From assembly GCA_015178975.1 (NCBI GenBank), contig WHVD01000056.1:310001-374000 (forward strand): 64,000 bases of DNA, read 5' to 3'. This DNA comes from Hysterangium stoloniferum. Its lineage: Eukaryota > Basidiomycota > Agaricomycetes > Hysterangiales > Hysterangiaceae. This document shows positions 33,136 to 44,846 of this stretch, one piece after another. Within the stretch, counting starts at the first letter, position 1. The number at the start of each line of letters is the position of its first letter. The position numbers were made by a program, and so were the translations under genes. The notes beneath the pieces are model-generated. The model was not told where the DNA came from. It made no database searches and worked only from the letters and a program-made list of their open reading frames with translations.

Positions 33136-34055
33136 GTCCCATCATCTAGTTAAAGCATTGGGTTTGCTGCCAAGGTGACTGGGTTGAAAATGGATAATCA
33201 TATTAAAGGCTGACAGGTATTCAGACCAGTGGGCCTGCTGGCAGGTCAACAGTTTCGTGGTAGAAAAGTATTCCAGGTTCTTATGATCTATTATAATGTC
33301 AATTGGAATTCCCGAGCCTTCCAAATAGTGTCGCCATGATTTGAAAGCTGCAAAAATTGCTAGAAGTTCCTTGTCATGAACATCATAATTGAGCTCTGCT
33401 CCAGTGAAAGTCCGGGACAGAAAGCCACAGGGTGGATTTCTCCATCAGAGTCCTGGATAGACAGAATGGCTCCAAGTGCATAGTCCAAGGCATCCATCTC
33501 AACAATGAGTGGAAAGTCCAGTTTCCAATGCAAAAGAATTGGAACTGAAGAAAAAAAATCTTTTAAAAGATTGAAAGCTTTTTGACACTTATCATTAAAA
33601 TTCCACAGAGTATCCTTGCATGTAAGATGAGTAAGGGGGAACGTGATTTCAGAATATCCATGGATAAACCATCTGTAAAAATTGGCAAAGCTGAGGAAAG
33701 ACTGTATATCATTGACTTTTCTGGGTTCCAGCCAATTTTTGATGACTTGTACTTTGGTTTCATCCATATGGAGTCCGTTGGATCCCATTATGAAACCTAG
33801 ATATTCCATGGAGTCCATGTCAAAAGTACATTTTTTACCATTTGTGAATAAACCATATTGTCTGAGTCTCCGGAGAACTTCACAGACTTGTTTGTCATGT
33901 ACCATGGGGTCCTTGGAGTAGATAAGAATGTTGTCCAAGTAAACAATGACACATACATTGAGCATGTCAGAGAAAATGTCATTAATAAAACATTGAAAAA
34001 CAGATGGAGCATTGGTAAGTCCAAAGGGCATCACCAACCACTCAAAGGCCCCATA

Positions 34056-34819
34056 TGTTAAGAACAGAAAACTGATGATGTCGATAGACTGATGGAGACT
34101 GAACGGAAGGACTTGGCTTCAGCTTATGTACTGCACCCTTGCAAGTTACTGTCAGGTGTCCTTAAATTTTGGGCAGGCAGAAAACTAGTCCTGTCAAACA
34201 ATCCTCTCAGTAAGTCACCGATTGGAAGCTGAAGGATAAGTTGAGGGTTGGGTCAAAAGGGTCGGAGACAGGGGTGAGCAAGCACAAGCAGAGGCAGAGA
34301 GTAATACTGGCTACTTAGGGCGAGACAATGAGAGATGTGTACAAGTGTTCTGAGTCAATATTCTGATTGCTTTGTAGCTATATTACAGTTGGACTTAAAT
34401 ACTAGTTATTGGCATCTCAAAATACTAACTAAGGTAAGAGTGGGAATGTCCAATTAGTGACAAATAAACTTGACTAGGAACTGGAAGGTTATGATAAGAT
34501 CAGAAGCTATGATTAACCGAGAATGAAATTACAAGAAAAGGGAATAGTCCAAGAGCTACAAGTATATACAGGCATATGTGAAACATAGAGTAGAACAGAT
34601 CATCATAAATAAAAGGGAACATATCAAAGCATAACCAGATGGTACAAGCATAACTTGACAGGGGCATAAACAGGGTTTGATTGCTGTGAAGGTATACATC
34701 AGTGTTGGTGTGCTGATGGTTGCCGATACGATGACTTGGCTAATAACTTGAAATGCAGGCAGACAATAGTATCATTGGGGACTGTCAGGTTGCAACAGGG
34801 TTGTGACACAGTTGTAACA
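34056..34819. repeat. solo LTR in gypsy-2 RT, CCATA duplication
   Basis: 764 bp, TGTTAAGAAC to GTTGTAACA, flanked by CCATA at 34051-34055 and 34820-34824. Removing it with one CCATA restores a continuous RT frame apart from point changes. Confidence 0.88.
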
Positions 34820-34929
34820 CCATAACAGGTTCTGAAAGTAGTTTTCCACTTGTCTCCTGTGGTGATCCAGACCAAATGGTAGGCATGTTTAAGGTCTATC
34901 TTGGTATAAATCCAGGAATTCTGCAGAGC

Positions 34930-36337
34930 TGTTAGGATACACACACAGGCCGGGTCTCCGGAGAAACCCGCGGGATATCCGGTAGGACTTGGCTTCAGCT
35001 TATAGGCTACACCCTCACTAGATCGTGTTGTCCAATTTCAAACAGATGGATGGGAATCCCGGGGAGTCCGGGCGGGGTTCGTGGGTCGTAAGTTGTAAGT
35101 CATGGGTCGGAGGTCGTGGGTCGTGAGTCGAGTTGGTTGAGAGAGATAGATGTGCCGGAGCCCGTGGGCTCCAACTAGTGAGAGCGATGTGAATCAAGCA
35201 AGGTTTTAGAGTGGAAAATGTTATTAGATTACTGGGGGGAATCTAAGCTAATTTTCTGACTGGATTGTATGTACAACATCTGCCAGTTTATATAGACCGT
35301 GGAGTGCATGACATACCAAATCCAGTAATGACAAAACGAAACTAACAAAACATAAAACGGGAATAGTAAACACCAAGTTTGGTGTTAGGAACGTGTTACG
35401 ACCCGTTCCCAGATGTTTCAATATCCGACTTCCGACCTCCGACTTCTGACCTCCGACTTCTGACCTCCAATCTCCGACTACGGAACATCATAGTTACCGT
35501 ATCATCTGCATTCTTCCTTGTTCCACATCTAGTAATTTGTCCGTTGACAAGTATTCACTCGTTTGTTTGTTGTATTCCCGTTTCGGAATATTGTCTCCCT
35601 AATATGTCTTATTGTATTTCCGTTTTAAGAACACTTCCGTTTCCATCTTATTATGGTCTTAGTTTGTAGTACAATAACGAGTAGACTTATATTAGTTTCC
35701 GCGAATTTGTACTTTACCTTAGATCTGATATCGACTTAGTTTCTTATTCCTCCTCCCGTCTTTCTGTACGCTCGATATTCGGAACTCTTCGGAACTCTGA
35801 ATATCCATATCTTCCGTCGTAAGCTTTACTTCTGAAATTAAGGACATTGAGCGTTTGCGTAGAGGCACAGCACATAAGCTGAAGCCGTCGTCCTGACCCT
35901 ATCCACGAGTTTCCGACTTCCCAGTGACTTCCCGATAGTTCCGGAATAAGTTCTGACACGGCACTTAACAGAACAGGACAGAACAGAGCGGAGTCCGAAT
36001 CATGACAAAGCATAACCCATAACGGGAAATGGAGCAGGAGCGGAGTCCTAAATCGTGACAAATCATTTGACTAAAACGGGAACGGGGCTCGATTAGAGTG
36101 GTGATGGGATTCTAAGCGGATCCGGTGACTGATGCGTGGGACAAAGACGGACATAGACAGAGACGGAGTCCAGGGGAAGTCCGGTGACTGATATGTGTTG
36201 TAATGAGGTCGAACGTAACAAGTCTTGATGTAACAGAGTCCGGGCAGGAAATCCTATAAACAGACAATTGGTGCTTGTAGCGTGTGGGGGCGTACAGGTT
36301 AGTGCCTGGAGTCCAGCGGGATTGTCCGGTCGTAACA
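34930..36337 (-). repeat. solo LTR (gypsy-2 family) in gypsy-2 RT, AGAGC duplication
   Basis: TGTTAGGATACACAC to GGTCGTAACA, flanked by AGAGC at 34925-34929 and 36338-36342. Its own sequence is split by another LTR (35394-35970). A member of the same family as its host's LTR, in the same orientation. Confidence 0.9.
35394..35970 (+). repeat. solo LTR nested in solo LTR, GAACG/GAACA duplication
   Basis: 577 bp from TGTTACGACCCG to CACTTAACA. The flanks GAACG (35389-35393) and GAACA (35971-35975) differ by one CpG-type change. It starts like the gypsy-2 LTR but has a different body with CCGACTTCCGACCTCC repeats, so it is a sister family. Confidence 0.85.
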
Positions 36338-37048
36338 AGAGCATCGAGCAGGTCAGATATAAGTGGGGGTGGATACTTATCCCTATTTTGTGACAGCATT
36401 GAGTCCTCTGAAATCAACACATAGTCTGAGGGATCCATCCATCTTCTTGACAAACAGGACAGGTGCTCCAAAAGGAGACTTAGAGGGTCTGATAAAACCT
36501 ATGGACAAATGTTCATCCAGGAAATCCTGGATTGTGGAAAGCTCCATGGAGGAAAGTGGGTAGATATGTCCAAGGAGTGGCTGGGCACCTTCTTTGAGGT
36601 TGATTTTTAAGTCATACTCTCTGTGGGGCAGAAGCCAGATGGATAAATCACAAGCTTGGGTGATAACTGAATTGGTTGTGCCATTGAAAAGTCAGAGTCC
36701 GACTGGATTTATTGGATAAGTTGACAAAATATTTTTTTGTATGAATTTTGTATCTAAAAAACAATGGGTCAGAATCTATGAGTGCTGAAAAAATGAATTT
36801 CGGGATCATATTAGACATAAGTTCAATAAAAAATGAGTCAGAGTTCAAAAAAGTGAATGTGTTGAGATGGGTAAACTCATGAGTGCACAGAGAGGTAATG
36901 CAACCCCCAACCTGCACAGAGTCTGTGGGGTTGCTTACTCTTTTTTTGCATCAGAAGCCAGTTTTTCCTTTGATGGGGAGTCCATGGAGGAAGTTTTAGC
37001 TGTTTGACCTTTTGCAGAGTTTGTTTTTGCTAACAGACATTCCAGAAC

Positions 37049-38182
37049 TCAATGACTGGGTTTTCTGCACAAGAGACAAAGGCTGTTGTCTATACACCAT
37101 TGCCTTTCCTGTGGGGTAAGTTTGCCATCAGGTCTGAGCTTGCCTATTAGGTCAGGTTTTCCAGTTTGCTTGCCAGACTGCTGACCTTTGTTGTTGTTGT
37201 TAGAAGACTTTTTATTGTTCTTCTGATCGGATTGTGTGGAGTTTTGGTTGCTGGTGGACGGGTTGGTTTTATTGGCTGTGGACTTGGTGACCTTATCCAT
37301 GGAGGTCTCATGGGCAACTTCCACATGATGCTCCCAATAGTGTGCATCCATGTTTTGAGCCTTGAGGCACATATAGGACCATGTTTTTGGCTTGCCATCT
37401 TCTCCTTTTGAGACTTCATCCTTAAGGTGGGATGGCAGACTGGCATAGAATTGGTGGCAGAGAGTGGGGTCACCCCATTGACATGCTGCAAGATTATTGA
37501 ATTGGACAATGTAGTCTGTGATGCACTGGCTGTCCTTCATACAAAGATTGGTGAGGCTATTCTTGGCTTCTCTGGTCAGGTCATATGGGCCAAAGTTTGT
37601 TTCTAGTTCTTCAACAAATGCATTCCAGTCTTCAAGCCAGAGTGGCTCTTCCTTGGAAAGTCCACTAAAAGCCAGTTCAAACCATTTCAACACGGATCCC
37701 AAGAGGTATGAGAGTGTGTAATTGACTTTTCAGGAGTCTGTGGAGAATGCAGCAGATCAATCATGGAAATTGAAGCAAAATTGCATGAGGAAGGTGGAAA
37801 GTTTGTTGGGATTGGAACCCATGAATGGTTCCAGAGTGTTGACTTTTGACTGCGGAGGTTCCAGATCCTTCTTTTTGCCTTATCTGAGCATGTGATTCAT
37901 CAATATTTCTAAAGTAATTGCTAACAACTTGGAAGTGGGATCCACAAGTGGCGGTTGATCATTAGATGGGGAATTTTTGACATCTTTGCCCTTGTCAGGG
38001 GCCATGGACTTGTCCTCATGCTCAGATTCATCCAGCTTTTCTGGGACTTCTTCCATATGGGCTTCCTCCATGGTGTCTGGCTGGTTCATGAGTGTCTGGC
38101 TGGTATACAAAGTAAGTGGGGAAGGAAGAGTTGAAGGTCCAGGTAATGATTCCTGTATGTGTGCTTTTCTTCTTGGTGGCAT
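37049..38182 (-). pseudogene. gypsy-2 gag with CCHC start
   Basis: Minus-strand ATG at 38182 begins MPPRRKAHIQESLPGPSTLP, followed by an acidic segment, LEPFMGSNPNKLSTFLMQF and the retrotransposon gag core (LKWFELAFSGL, WNAFVEELETNFGPYD, FNNLAACQWGDPTLCHQFYA). A Lys/Asn/Ser-rich linker leads to CLLCRKPSH, the start of a zinc knuckle. In-frame stops around 37720-37880 split it into two main frames. The gag lies only 33 bases from the LTR. Confidence 0.88.
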
Positions 38183-38268
38183 ATTGACAATCTGTGAGTC
38201 TCAGTCAGAAAATACTGTTAAGGAGTGTATGCAGAGCTTATTGGAGGATTTCTGGAGAAACCCACGGG

Positions 38269-39140
38269 TGTGAGAGATACTGCAAAATATACTCTGAAAT
38301 ATAGTCCAGAAGAGCCCACGCTATATTTCCATTATTATTTCTATTTTCTCTCTATTTTATCATGTGGAAATATTATTAAAAATAGTATGAGTTGACTCTA
38401 TTGCAATACACAATCTACAAAAGTTTAATAGGCTTGTAATAAAAGTACTTGTATCTCAATATCTTGTGTCAGTTAGTGTAGCACCTCCTGACAATATAGG
38501 TTTGGTGCTCTGGGAGGTGTATAGTGGTTCTGACACACATTAACCTCCAAATGCATGGTCCACAATTAGCATCTTCATATGAAAAGTTGCAATAATTGGT
38601 GGACTCCCCCTATAAAAAGGCGTGTTTCATCATCAAATTTAACATATATTTAGTTCAACGGCCTATGCATTCGGTACATTGACTCTTGTGGGCGCATACA
38701 CGCCAGACTTATGTATTCTAGCACTGGTAGTTAGAACTCAGACACTTTTTACCCTGCAACCATGACTTACCCAGACACCCAGTCCTGTAAGTTGTGATTG
38801 GGGTATCGTCTCGACTGTCACAGATGGGCTTTAACTACTAGTGCAATTAGAGTTTCAAACTATACTAGTCAAAACTCAAACCATTATCTCAATCTGCATG
38901 GACTACATCTGCGCTACTCTGTTATTTGGCTCTTTTGTTATTCTCTTCAATACTCGAGCAATCATTCAGAATCATACTTTGCAGTTGATTCTCCTTTATT
39001 CATTTTAGCTCTCTATTCTACTTTAGATAGCTAATTCACTCGACCATATTGAACTAGACAGTCAATACATTGTCGTGTCGTACCTAAACGGTCAATATTC
39101 TTCATATATAGAATGGTTCAAACTTCCACCACTCTTCACA
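38269..39140 (+). repeat. solo type-0 LTR in gypsy-2 LTR, ACGGG/ATGGG duplication
   Basis: TGTGAGAGATAC to CTCTTCACA, flanked by ACGGG (38264-38268) and ATGGG (39141-39145), one CpG-type difference. It interrupts the host LTR at CCCACGGG/ATATCTGG-type sequence. It contains a further insertion at 38363-38644. Confidence 0.85.
38363..38644 (+). repeat. 282-bp Copia-sized LTR nested in type-0 LTR
   Basis: Interrupts the type-0 LTR between CTATTTTATCA and TATATTTAGTTC. It has TG...CA ends (TGTGGAAATATT to TTTAACA) and a TATAAAAAGG box about 35 bases from its right end. Flanks TATCA and TATAT are only a partial duplication. Confidence 0.6.
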
Positions 39141-39519
39141 ATGGGAAGGCTGGTAGGACTTGGCTTCAGCTTATAGGCCACGAGATCATGTTGTCCAATT
39201 TCAGACAGGTGGACAGGAATCCCAGGGAGTCTGGGAGTAGTTGGTGGGTTGAGAGGTCAGGGAGTCAACTGCAGGAATCCCACAGGGGTTGGAGGGTTGG
39301 GCAGTGATGGGTCAGAGGTCGAGTGATAGATAGGTCAGAGCCTGTGGGCTCTGATGAGATAATTAGCGGTATGTTTCAAAGAGCAGAGAATGTACAGAGA
39401 TTACTGGGGGGGATCTAAGCTGATTTTCTGACTGGATTGTATGTACAACATCTGCCTGACTATATAGACTGTGGAATGTATGTCATACCAAATCCAGTAT
39501 TAATGAAATCCAAACTAGT

Positions 39520-40209
39520 TGTAAAGGGTCGAGTAGTTTACCACTCAATATGCGATTGTTATTGATTAACAATAGTGCGAAGAACGATCAACTAGTAGTT
39601 TTAGATAGTAAAATTGTAGATTACGATCGACCTTCAAGGTGCAATCGGTAGGTAATTACAATGGCGGATCAACCTTACAGTGTGATCTGACTGTGTAGCT
39701 AGTTGGCCAGATGGCCGAGTAGATAAGGGAAGGAGTTTATCATGAGAAGGGAAGAATAATCTAGAGAAGTGAGCAATGCTGGATGTTCTTACTGTGCGAA
39801 GTGATAACTTGAAGTCGAGCCGATTAGTAATAACGCACTTCGACTATTTCAGTGTGAAGAGTCGTTATGGATAATTGGAGATGAGAGAGAGAGAGAGAGA
39901 AAGAGTCTTGTTAGACGATACCCCGAACCAGTACTTGCATCTTGCAGGTGATGGTTGTCGGGGTTGAAAAGTGTCTAAGTTTCTCTCATGTGACTACTAC
40001 TGTAACATGCACATACTTCTTGTGGGCTAGAGTGCCCACAAGCATACATGGACTCTCGAACTAATAAAAAGGAAATATGGCCCATATTTATGAGTGATAG
40101 AGAAGGAAATAAAAGTATAAAACATAAAAGAAATAATGGAAATATAAAGCGGCTAAAGGGTAAGGCTTAGAGTCTTTAGTCACACCTCCTATGTGACCTA
40201 TCCTTCACA
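39520..40209 (-). repeat. 690-bp solo LTR in gypsy-2 LTR, CTAGT duplication
   Basis: TGTAAAGGGTCG to TATCCTTCACA, flanked by CTAGT at 39515-39519 and 40210-40214. Layout resembles the type-0 and type-1 LTRs (AAAAGTGTCTAAGT block, terminal CTTCACA), so it is probably a third type of the same superfamily. Confidence 0.88.
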
Positions 40210-40633
40210 CTAGTAATCATGAAACGAGATAAGTAAACACCAAATTTGGTGTTAGGAACAGAATGGAGCAGAGCAGAGTCTGAAATGTGACAGGTCATTA
40301 CACCATAATGGGAATGGGGCAGGAGCAAAGTCTGAAATGTGACAGGTCATTTGACCATAATGGGAATGGGGCTCAGTTAGAGAGCTGATGGGTTTTCTGA
40401 ATGGGGTCTGGTTGACTGATGCATGGGACAGGGTTGGAGATAGACAGGGATGACATGTGTGGGGTCCAGACAGGTATTCCAGTGACTGATACATAAGATA
40501 ATGAAGGTCAGGCATGGACAGGTCTGATGTCTGGGTTCTGGTGGGTATTCTGGTAAACTGATAACTGGTGCATAAAGGGTGCAGGTGTGTATGGAGTAGT
40601 GCCCAGAGTCTGGTGGGTTTTCCAGTCATAACA

Positions 40634-40915
40634 TCTTCCAGCAAGATAATGATCCCAAGCATACTTGCAAGAAGGCCCAGACTTGGTTTCAAAATAATAA
40701 TTTCAATGTCCTCCCATGACCAGCACAGTCTCCAGACCTCAACCCCATTGAACACTTGTGGGATCATATCAAGAGGAGGCTGGGGGAGTATGAGGTTGAA
40801 CCAAAAGGGATACTGGAGTTGTGGGAAAGGGTGGAGGAGGAGTGGAACAAGATTGATGCAGAGGTGTAGGAGGGTTGCAGCTGTGTTGAAGGCAAAGGGC
40901 AGCTATACCAAGTAC
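40634..40915 (+). pseudogene. Tc1/mariner transposase C-terminal fragment
   Basis: Plus strand: FQQDNDPKHTCKKAQTWF, VLPWPAQSPDLNPIEHLWDH, then KRRLGEYEVEPKGILELWER up to a stop near 40869. This is the C-terminal half of the DDE domain of a Tc1-like transposase, with the second Asp (QQDND) and the final catalytic acid region (SPDLNPIEHLW). Cut off at its start by the gypsy-2 LTR. About 240 bases downstream, TTTTTTGAGTCACTG ending at 41158 before TA is a plausible terminal inverted repeat. Related to the transposase at 51543-52398. Confidence 0.85.
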
Positions 40916-41410
40916 TGAATATAAGTAGTTTTGTGGGTCAGAGTGGTCAGCAAAAAAACCCTTCACATGAGTCTTTTGTATATAAATATTTGTAATATTT
41001 TCATATTTGGAGCTTATGTAATGGCACCATACTTCCATAATCTAGATATGATAGAGCATATTCACAAATGTTCTTGATATTCTTGCATTTTTATTCTTTG
41101 AGGTATCAGGGATATAGGTCTGAAGTACAAAATATGCAAAGGGTTTTTTGAGTCACTGTATCTGTATATTACAATCCAATCAGAATATCAACTTAGCATC
41201 TATTTATATATGTATCCTTGGAACCCATGGGTTTCCTGTTCACTCCTGTTTGAAGTTGGAGACTGCAATCTATGAGGGTGCAGCACATAAGCTGAAGCCA
41301 CATCCTTCCTGGAACTTCCATGGGTTTCTCTGGAAACCCACCTGTAAGCCCCAAGCTTAATACTGAGGCAACTATTGTACATACAGGGTATTTATATTGC
41401 TAAGGATATC

Positions 41411-43371
41411 TATTAAGATCTAAGCTGTGAAGAGGGGGAAATGCTCTAGTCAGGGGGCCAATGATAGGAAATGAGCTAATTGGGGGGCCAATGATAGAGA
41501 TCATACAAGTTGGGAGGTCTGACTCTATAAAGGATCCTCTGTCACAGATCCCAGGGAACACCATTTCCTCATATTATTGAAGTCCCTGAGTCCATAGTCC
41601 AACCCCATGCCTTTCATCACTTTCTCTCTCCTTGTGGATATCAACTACTCTGGCTAATACATGTCTCTGAGGAGTAGGTGACTAACTTCAGGAGCTCATA
41701 TGTAGCACTAGTGTTCCTTTGTGGGAAGGGCCCCTGTTCTGTATTAGGTAGAGTTAACTATTTTTAGACTACTGGGTGCCTATGGGTCACACCTTGCAGG
41801 GGGAATCCCTTAGACTGTTTCTCTTTGGATTCCCTCCTGCTAGGTGAGTTAGGTAGTTGTTTGTATATATAGCAGTTCTAATATAACTTCAGATTCCCTC
41901 CTGCTAGCCTAGTGTGAATACTATTGGTAGCAGAGGTTGCCCTTACAGTAGTGGAGCTTGGCTTCAATTTATGTGTTGCACCCTCACATAAACTGTCAGG
42001 TTGCTCCAGTATTTCAAACAGAGCAGATAGTACAATATGAACGAGAATCAACACTTAGCTTAGTCAACCAGAGGGCCAAATCACTAAGAGTCAAAGGGTA
42101 GAGGGTCATAGCTTGCTAAAGACCACTCGTTAAGGGTATATTGGGGAGAAGGAAAGCAAAAAACTAAGAAGGACTAATCTAAGTCAATATCTGAACTGAA
42201 GAATTATAGTATATGTACATGGAAGGATCTTTATACTACATCGAGGTGGGTGATTGGAAGGCCAATCAAAGAAGTGAGGTGTGGGATGGATCTGTTAGGA
42301 TCCTCACCCTTTTGGGCCCCCACAACTTGGTCTTACCTTGATAACCTTTCCAGGACCCAACATCAGTGCCTCAGGATCCAAAGCCACCACCTCAGGACCC
42401 CAACACTTGGTTTATGTCATTGTCCCCATCTTACAGCCCCTGCAACTTGTTCATACCCTTGTAACCCTCTGGCACCCCAACATCAGAGCCCCCAGAACAT
42501 GGTACCACTGCCTTGGCATCCCAAAACCTGTTTCATTGTAGAATACCCCTTTAGATTCTGTTCCATCACCATTCCAATGCTCTCCCTTCATCTGTTCTAC
42601 ATGTAAACATTATTTGCCACCTCACACCTTTTCAGAATACTTTCCTATGTTGTATTTAGTTTTGTTTGGATCCCATTCCTCCCCCTACTTTTTTTTGACC
42701 CATCACTACTTCTGCTTCCTTAATTGGACCTCTGACTCTCCATTATACCTTTGTATAAAAGTTCCTACCATGTATACTACAGTTCTTTAGTTTGAAACTT
42801 GACCTAGATTACCCCCCTTTTGTTTAAAACCTCTTACATTCCTCTTAATACTCTTCACTCTACAACTCTTAGTATTTTTGGCCCTCCAGTCAATTGAGCT
42901 AAGTGTTGTCTTTAGCTTTTATCGTACTATCCACTCTGTTTGAAATACTGGAGCACCCTCCTAGTTCATGCAAGAGCACAACACATACATTGAAGCCAAG
43001 CTCCACTTTGCCTTATAGAATTGGACCTCCCAATTAGTACAATTCCCTATTTCAGACCTCCAAAATCATCCCTTTTTGCCCCCTTGCTTAGATCTTAACA
43101 GGATCACAGGGAAGTGATGACAAGTTGGAGAGAGATAGAAACTAATGTATGATACTAAGGAAACAATATTAGGTGGCAAATAAAACATACATGGAGACAG
43201 AAATGGAGGAATAGTTGGAGTGGGGATGGGATGGGATGGGAGTATACTATAAATGAGTATCAGGGGCACTGTGAGAGGTAATCGTGTGAGTGGGGGTTCC
43301 AATAACAAGACGATGAGGGTTTTCTTGTAAGGAACAAGTCACAGGGGTCTGTGAATGACAGGATCCTAACA
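41411..43371 (-). repeat. LTR with ATATC duplication, containing a nested same-family LTR
   Basis: From TATTAAGATCTAAG (decayed TG) to GGATCCTAACA, flanked by ATATC at 41406-41410 and 43372-43376. It contains an LTR of its own family in opposite orientation (42293-43100). Also within it, about 41540-41952, is a truncated copy of the small LTR seen at 50347-50648. Confidence 0.85.
42293..43100 (+). repeat. solo LTR, GGATC duplication
   Basis: 808 bp, TGTTAGGATCCTCACC to TTAGATCTTAACA, flanked by GGATC at 42288-42292 and 43101-43105. Short palindromic cores GGATCC and AGATCT sit next to its two ends. Confidence 0.92.
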
Positions 43372-43399
43372 ATATCTAGAACACTACATAGCACAATAC

Positions 43400-44846
43400 C
43401 ATTGTATAGCATCACTGCATCACTGCATCACTGTCAGAAGTTGTGCCCTGACAAAGGGTAATTGACAGAGGAACAGGTGTCAGGGCACCACAGGTGGTGA
43501 CACTGTGGTCAGGAGTATTGGTAGTGGGGTACCAGAGGGTTACAAGGGTAAAACAAGGTGTGGGGGTCTGAAATGGTGAGGATCCTAATAGTATGTTCTG
43601 TGTATGTACACTAAAAATATTAAGAATCACCTGTGTGAACACTCCTATAATCTGCATATTACATGCTGTGTATCTACACTAAGAATCTCAAGAATCACCT
43701 CTGTGTGAGCATTTCTAAATACTGACTTATGTCCATCAGTTAATACACAAAATCTTAAGACATGATATTGACATATGGTGTCATTTCCCATTGTCTATCC
43801 TTCCACTATTGTTCTACATTCACTATGTATATAGCCACTTTCCTCATCTTGATTCCCCATCTCCCATAGTACTCACAGTACCACTTGATAGTCTTGAGAG
43901 ACCTCAATTTGGGTTTCTTTTCACCCACCCTTTCCACTTCCCTTCTCCTTGTTATGTCTCTCTCCTTCTCCTTGGCTCCCCTCAATGTATTTCACTTCTG
44001 CCAGCTTGAGCACAGCACGGGTCTTTCCGACCATGTGAGAGAGCGGTGGCAACACAAATATATATTTGTTTACTTGCCAACGCACGAAGGACAGACTGGC
44101 CGTACGGAGGAGAAGCGGCGGGAAGGCGTGTAAGAGCTATGTGAGCGATTACGCCGGCGAGACACACTAGCATGTTCCATCGTCGAGGTGAGCGGGGGTA
44201 CCACAGCGCACGATGTCGTATGCATGTGCTTTGAGCAACTTCACCCGTTCCGAATTCCCCTCCGCCGACGTGAGTACTATTTGTTGTGGATATAATCAAT
44301 GACTGCTGCTTTTAAATGTCTGATGAAAATGTTGCAGCTGAATTAAACGTAGTTAAGAGATTTTGCAAAATTATTGTTATTTCAAAAAATGATGACTGAT
44401 CTCGAAAAGAATAAAAACTTTCGTGTTCCCTAGGACAATTAGGGGCGGTAGTTTGCTTCAGTGTGACACGAAACCAACTAAAATATACGGTACATGTTCA
44501 GATGTTGACAAGCATCTCCCATCGAATGTATCATTGTAAATCAAGGCCCTAGACGGAAAGTTACGACAGACTTTTCGGAAAGAAATTAAGCCCCGCAGAA
44601 GTCAAATGGAATTTATGGAATTGACGAATTCCAGTTCCGCGTTTTGGTAACGCATCTCCTGCAACCACTATGTTTCTAAAATGTCTACCAGGCCCCAATA
44701 TATATCCATAAGTATATGATGCTAAGCTAAAAGGGATTGTTAAGTAAAGTTGTATGAGGTTATGAATTTTGTGGGTGGAACAACTCCTTGGATTGCGATT
44801 TGGTAATCCATGGCGACGAAAGCGGCATATCTAATAATCTCACCTC
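43400..44846. other. LTR remnant then gene-free flank
   Basis: 43400-43591 is a reverse fragment of the 42293 LTR family ending GAGGATCCTAATA. 43990-44280 is a GC-rich island with many CpG. No protein family is visible in its frames; it could be a promoter or an exon remnant. 44300-44846 is the AT-rich 3' flank of the AAA+ gene. Confidence 0.5.

Larger units (their letters stand above)
33142..36900 (-). pseudogene. gypsy-2 pol: protease, RT and RNase H, interrupted
   Basis: Coding on the minus strand: protease start (FSALIDSDP near 36790), then [50 protein letters not shown] and YPPPLISDLLDAL. The solo LTR at 34930-36337 splits RT exactly after DLLDAL; the next codons (QNSWIYTKIDLKHAYHLV) resume at about 34924. 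A second LTR (34056-34819) splits the frame before GAFEWLVMPFGLTNAPSVFQ. The catalytic motif reads YLDNILIYS, so the second Asp of YxDD is Asn. RNase H ends [18 protein letters not shown] at about 33142, where a stop and the recombinase fragment follow. Defective and missing integrase. Confidence 0.88.
33120..40633 (-). mobile_element. gypsy-2: truncated Ty3/gypsy element with nested LTR insertions
   Basis: Minus-strand element: 5' LTR 40633-38216, gag from 38182, protease, RT, and RNase H ending at about 33135. Integrase and 3' LTR are absent. It contains LTR insertions at 34056-34819, 34930-36337 (itself holding 35394-35970), 38269-39140 (itself holding 38363-38644) and 39520-40209. Its 5' LTR belongs to the same family as the solo LTRs at 27135, 30164 and 34930. 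It cut a Tc1 transposase whose remainder starts at 40634. Confidence 0.85.
38216..40633 (-). repeat. 5' LTR of gypsy-2, split by nested LTRs
   Basis: The 3' end (on minus) is at 38216 (TGTTAAGGAGTG on plus) and the 5' end at 40633 (...CAGTCATAACA). Pieces 38216-38268, 39141-39519 and 40210-40633 together match the 820-bp solo LTR at 30164 in reverse order. Strongly CpG-depleted. Confidence 0.85.

Noticed and set aside
39710..39735. tRNA-like motif GGCCAGATGGCCGAGTAG
   Set aside because: Only a D-arm-like piece; no anticodon arm or B-box follows.
38216..40633. Reading the gypsy-2 right LTR as a solo LTR
   Set aside because: No matching target duplication at its two ends, and gag starts 33 bases inside on the same strand, so it is the element's own 5' LTR.
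43982..44299. 105-codon minus-strand frame in a GC-rich island
   Set aside because: No homology signal or splice structure; could be a promoter or UTR region of an unseen gene.
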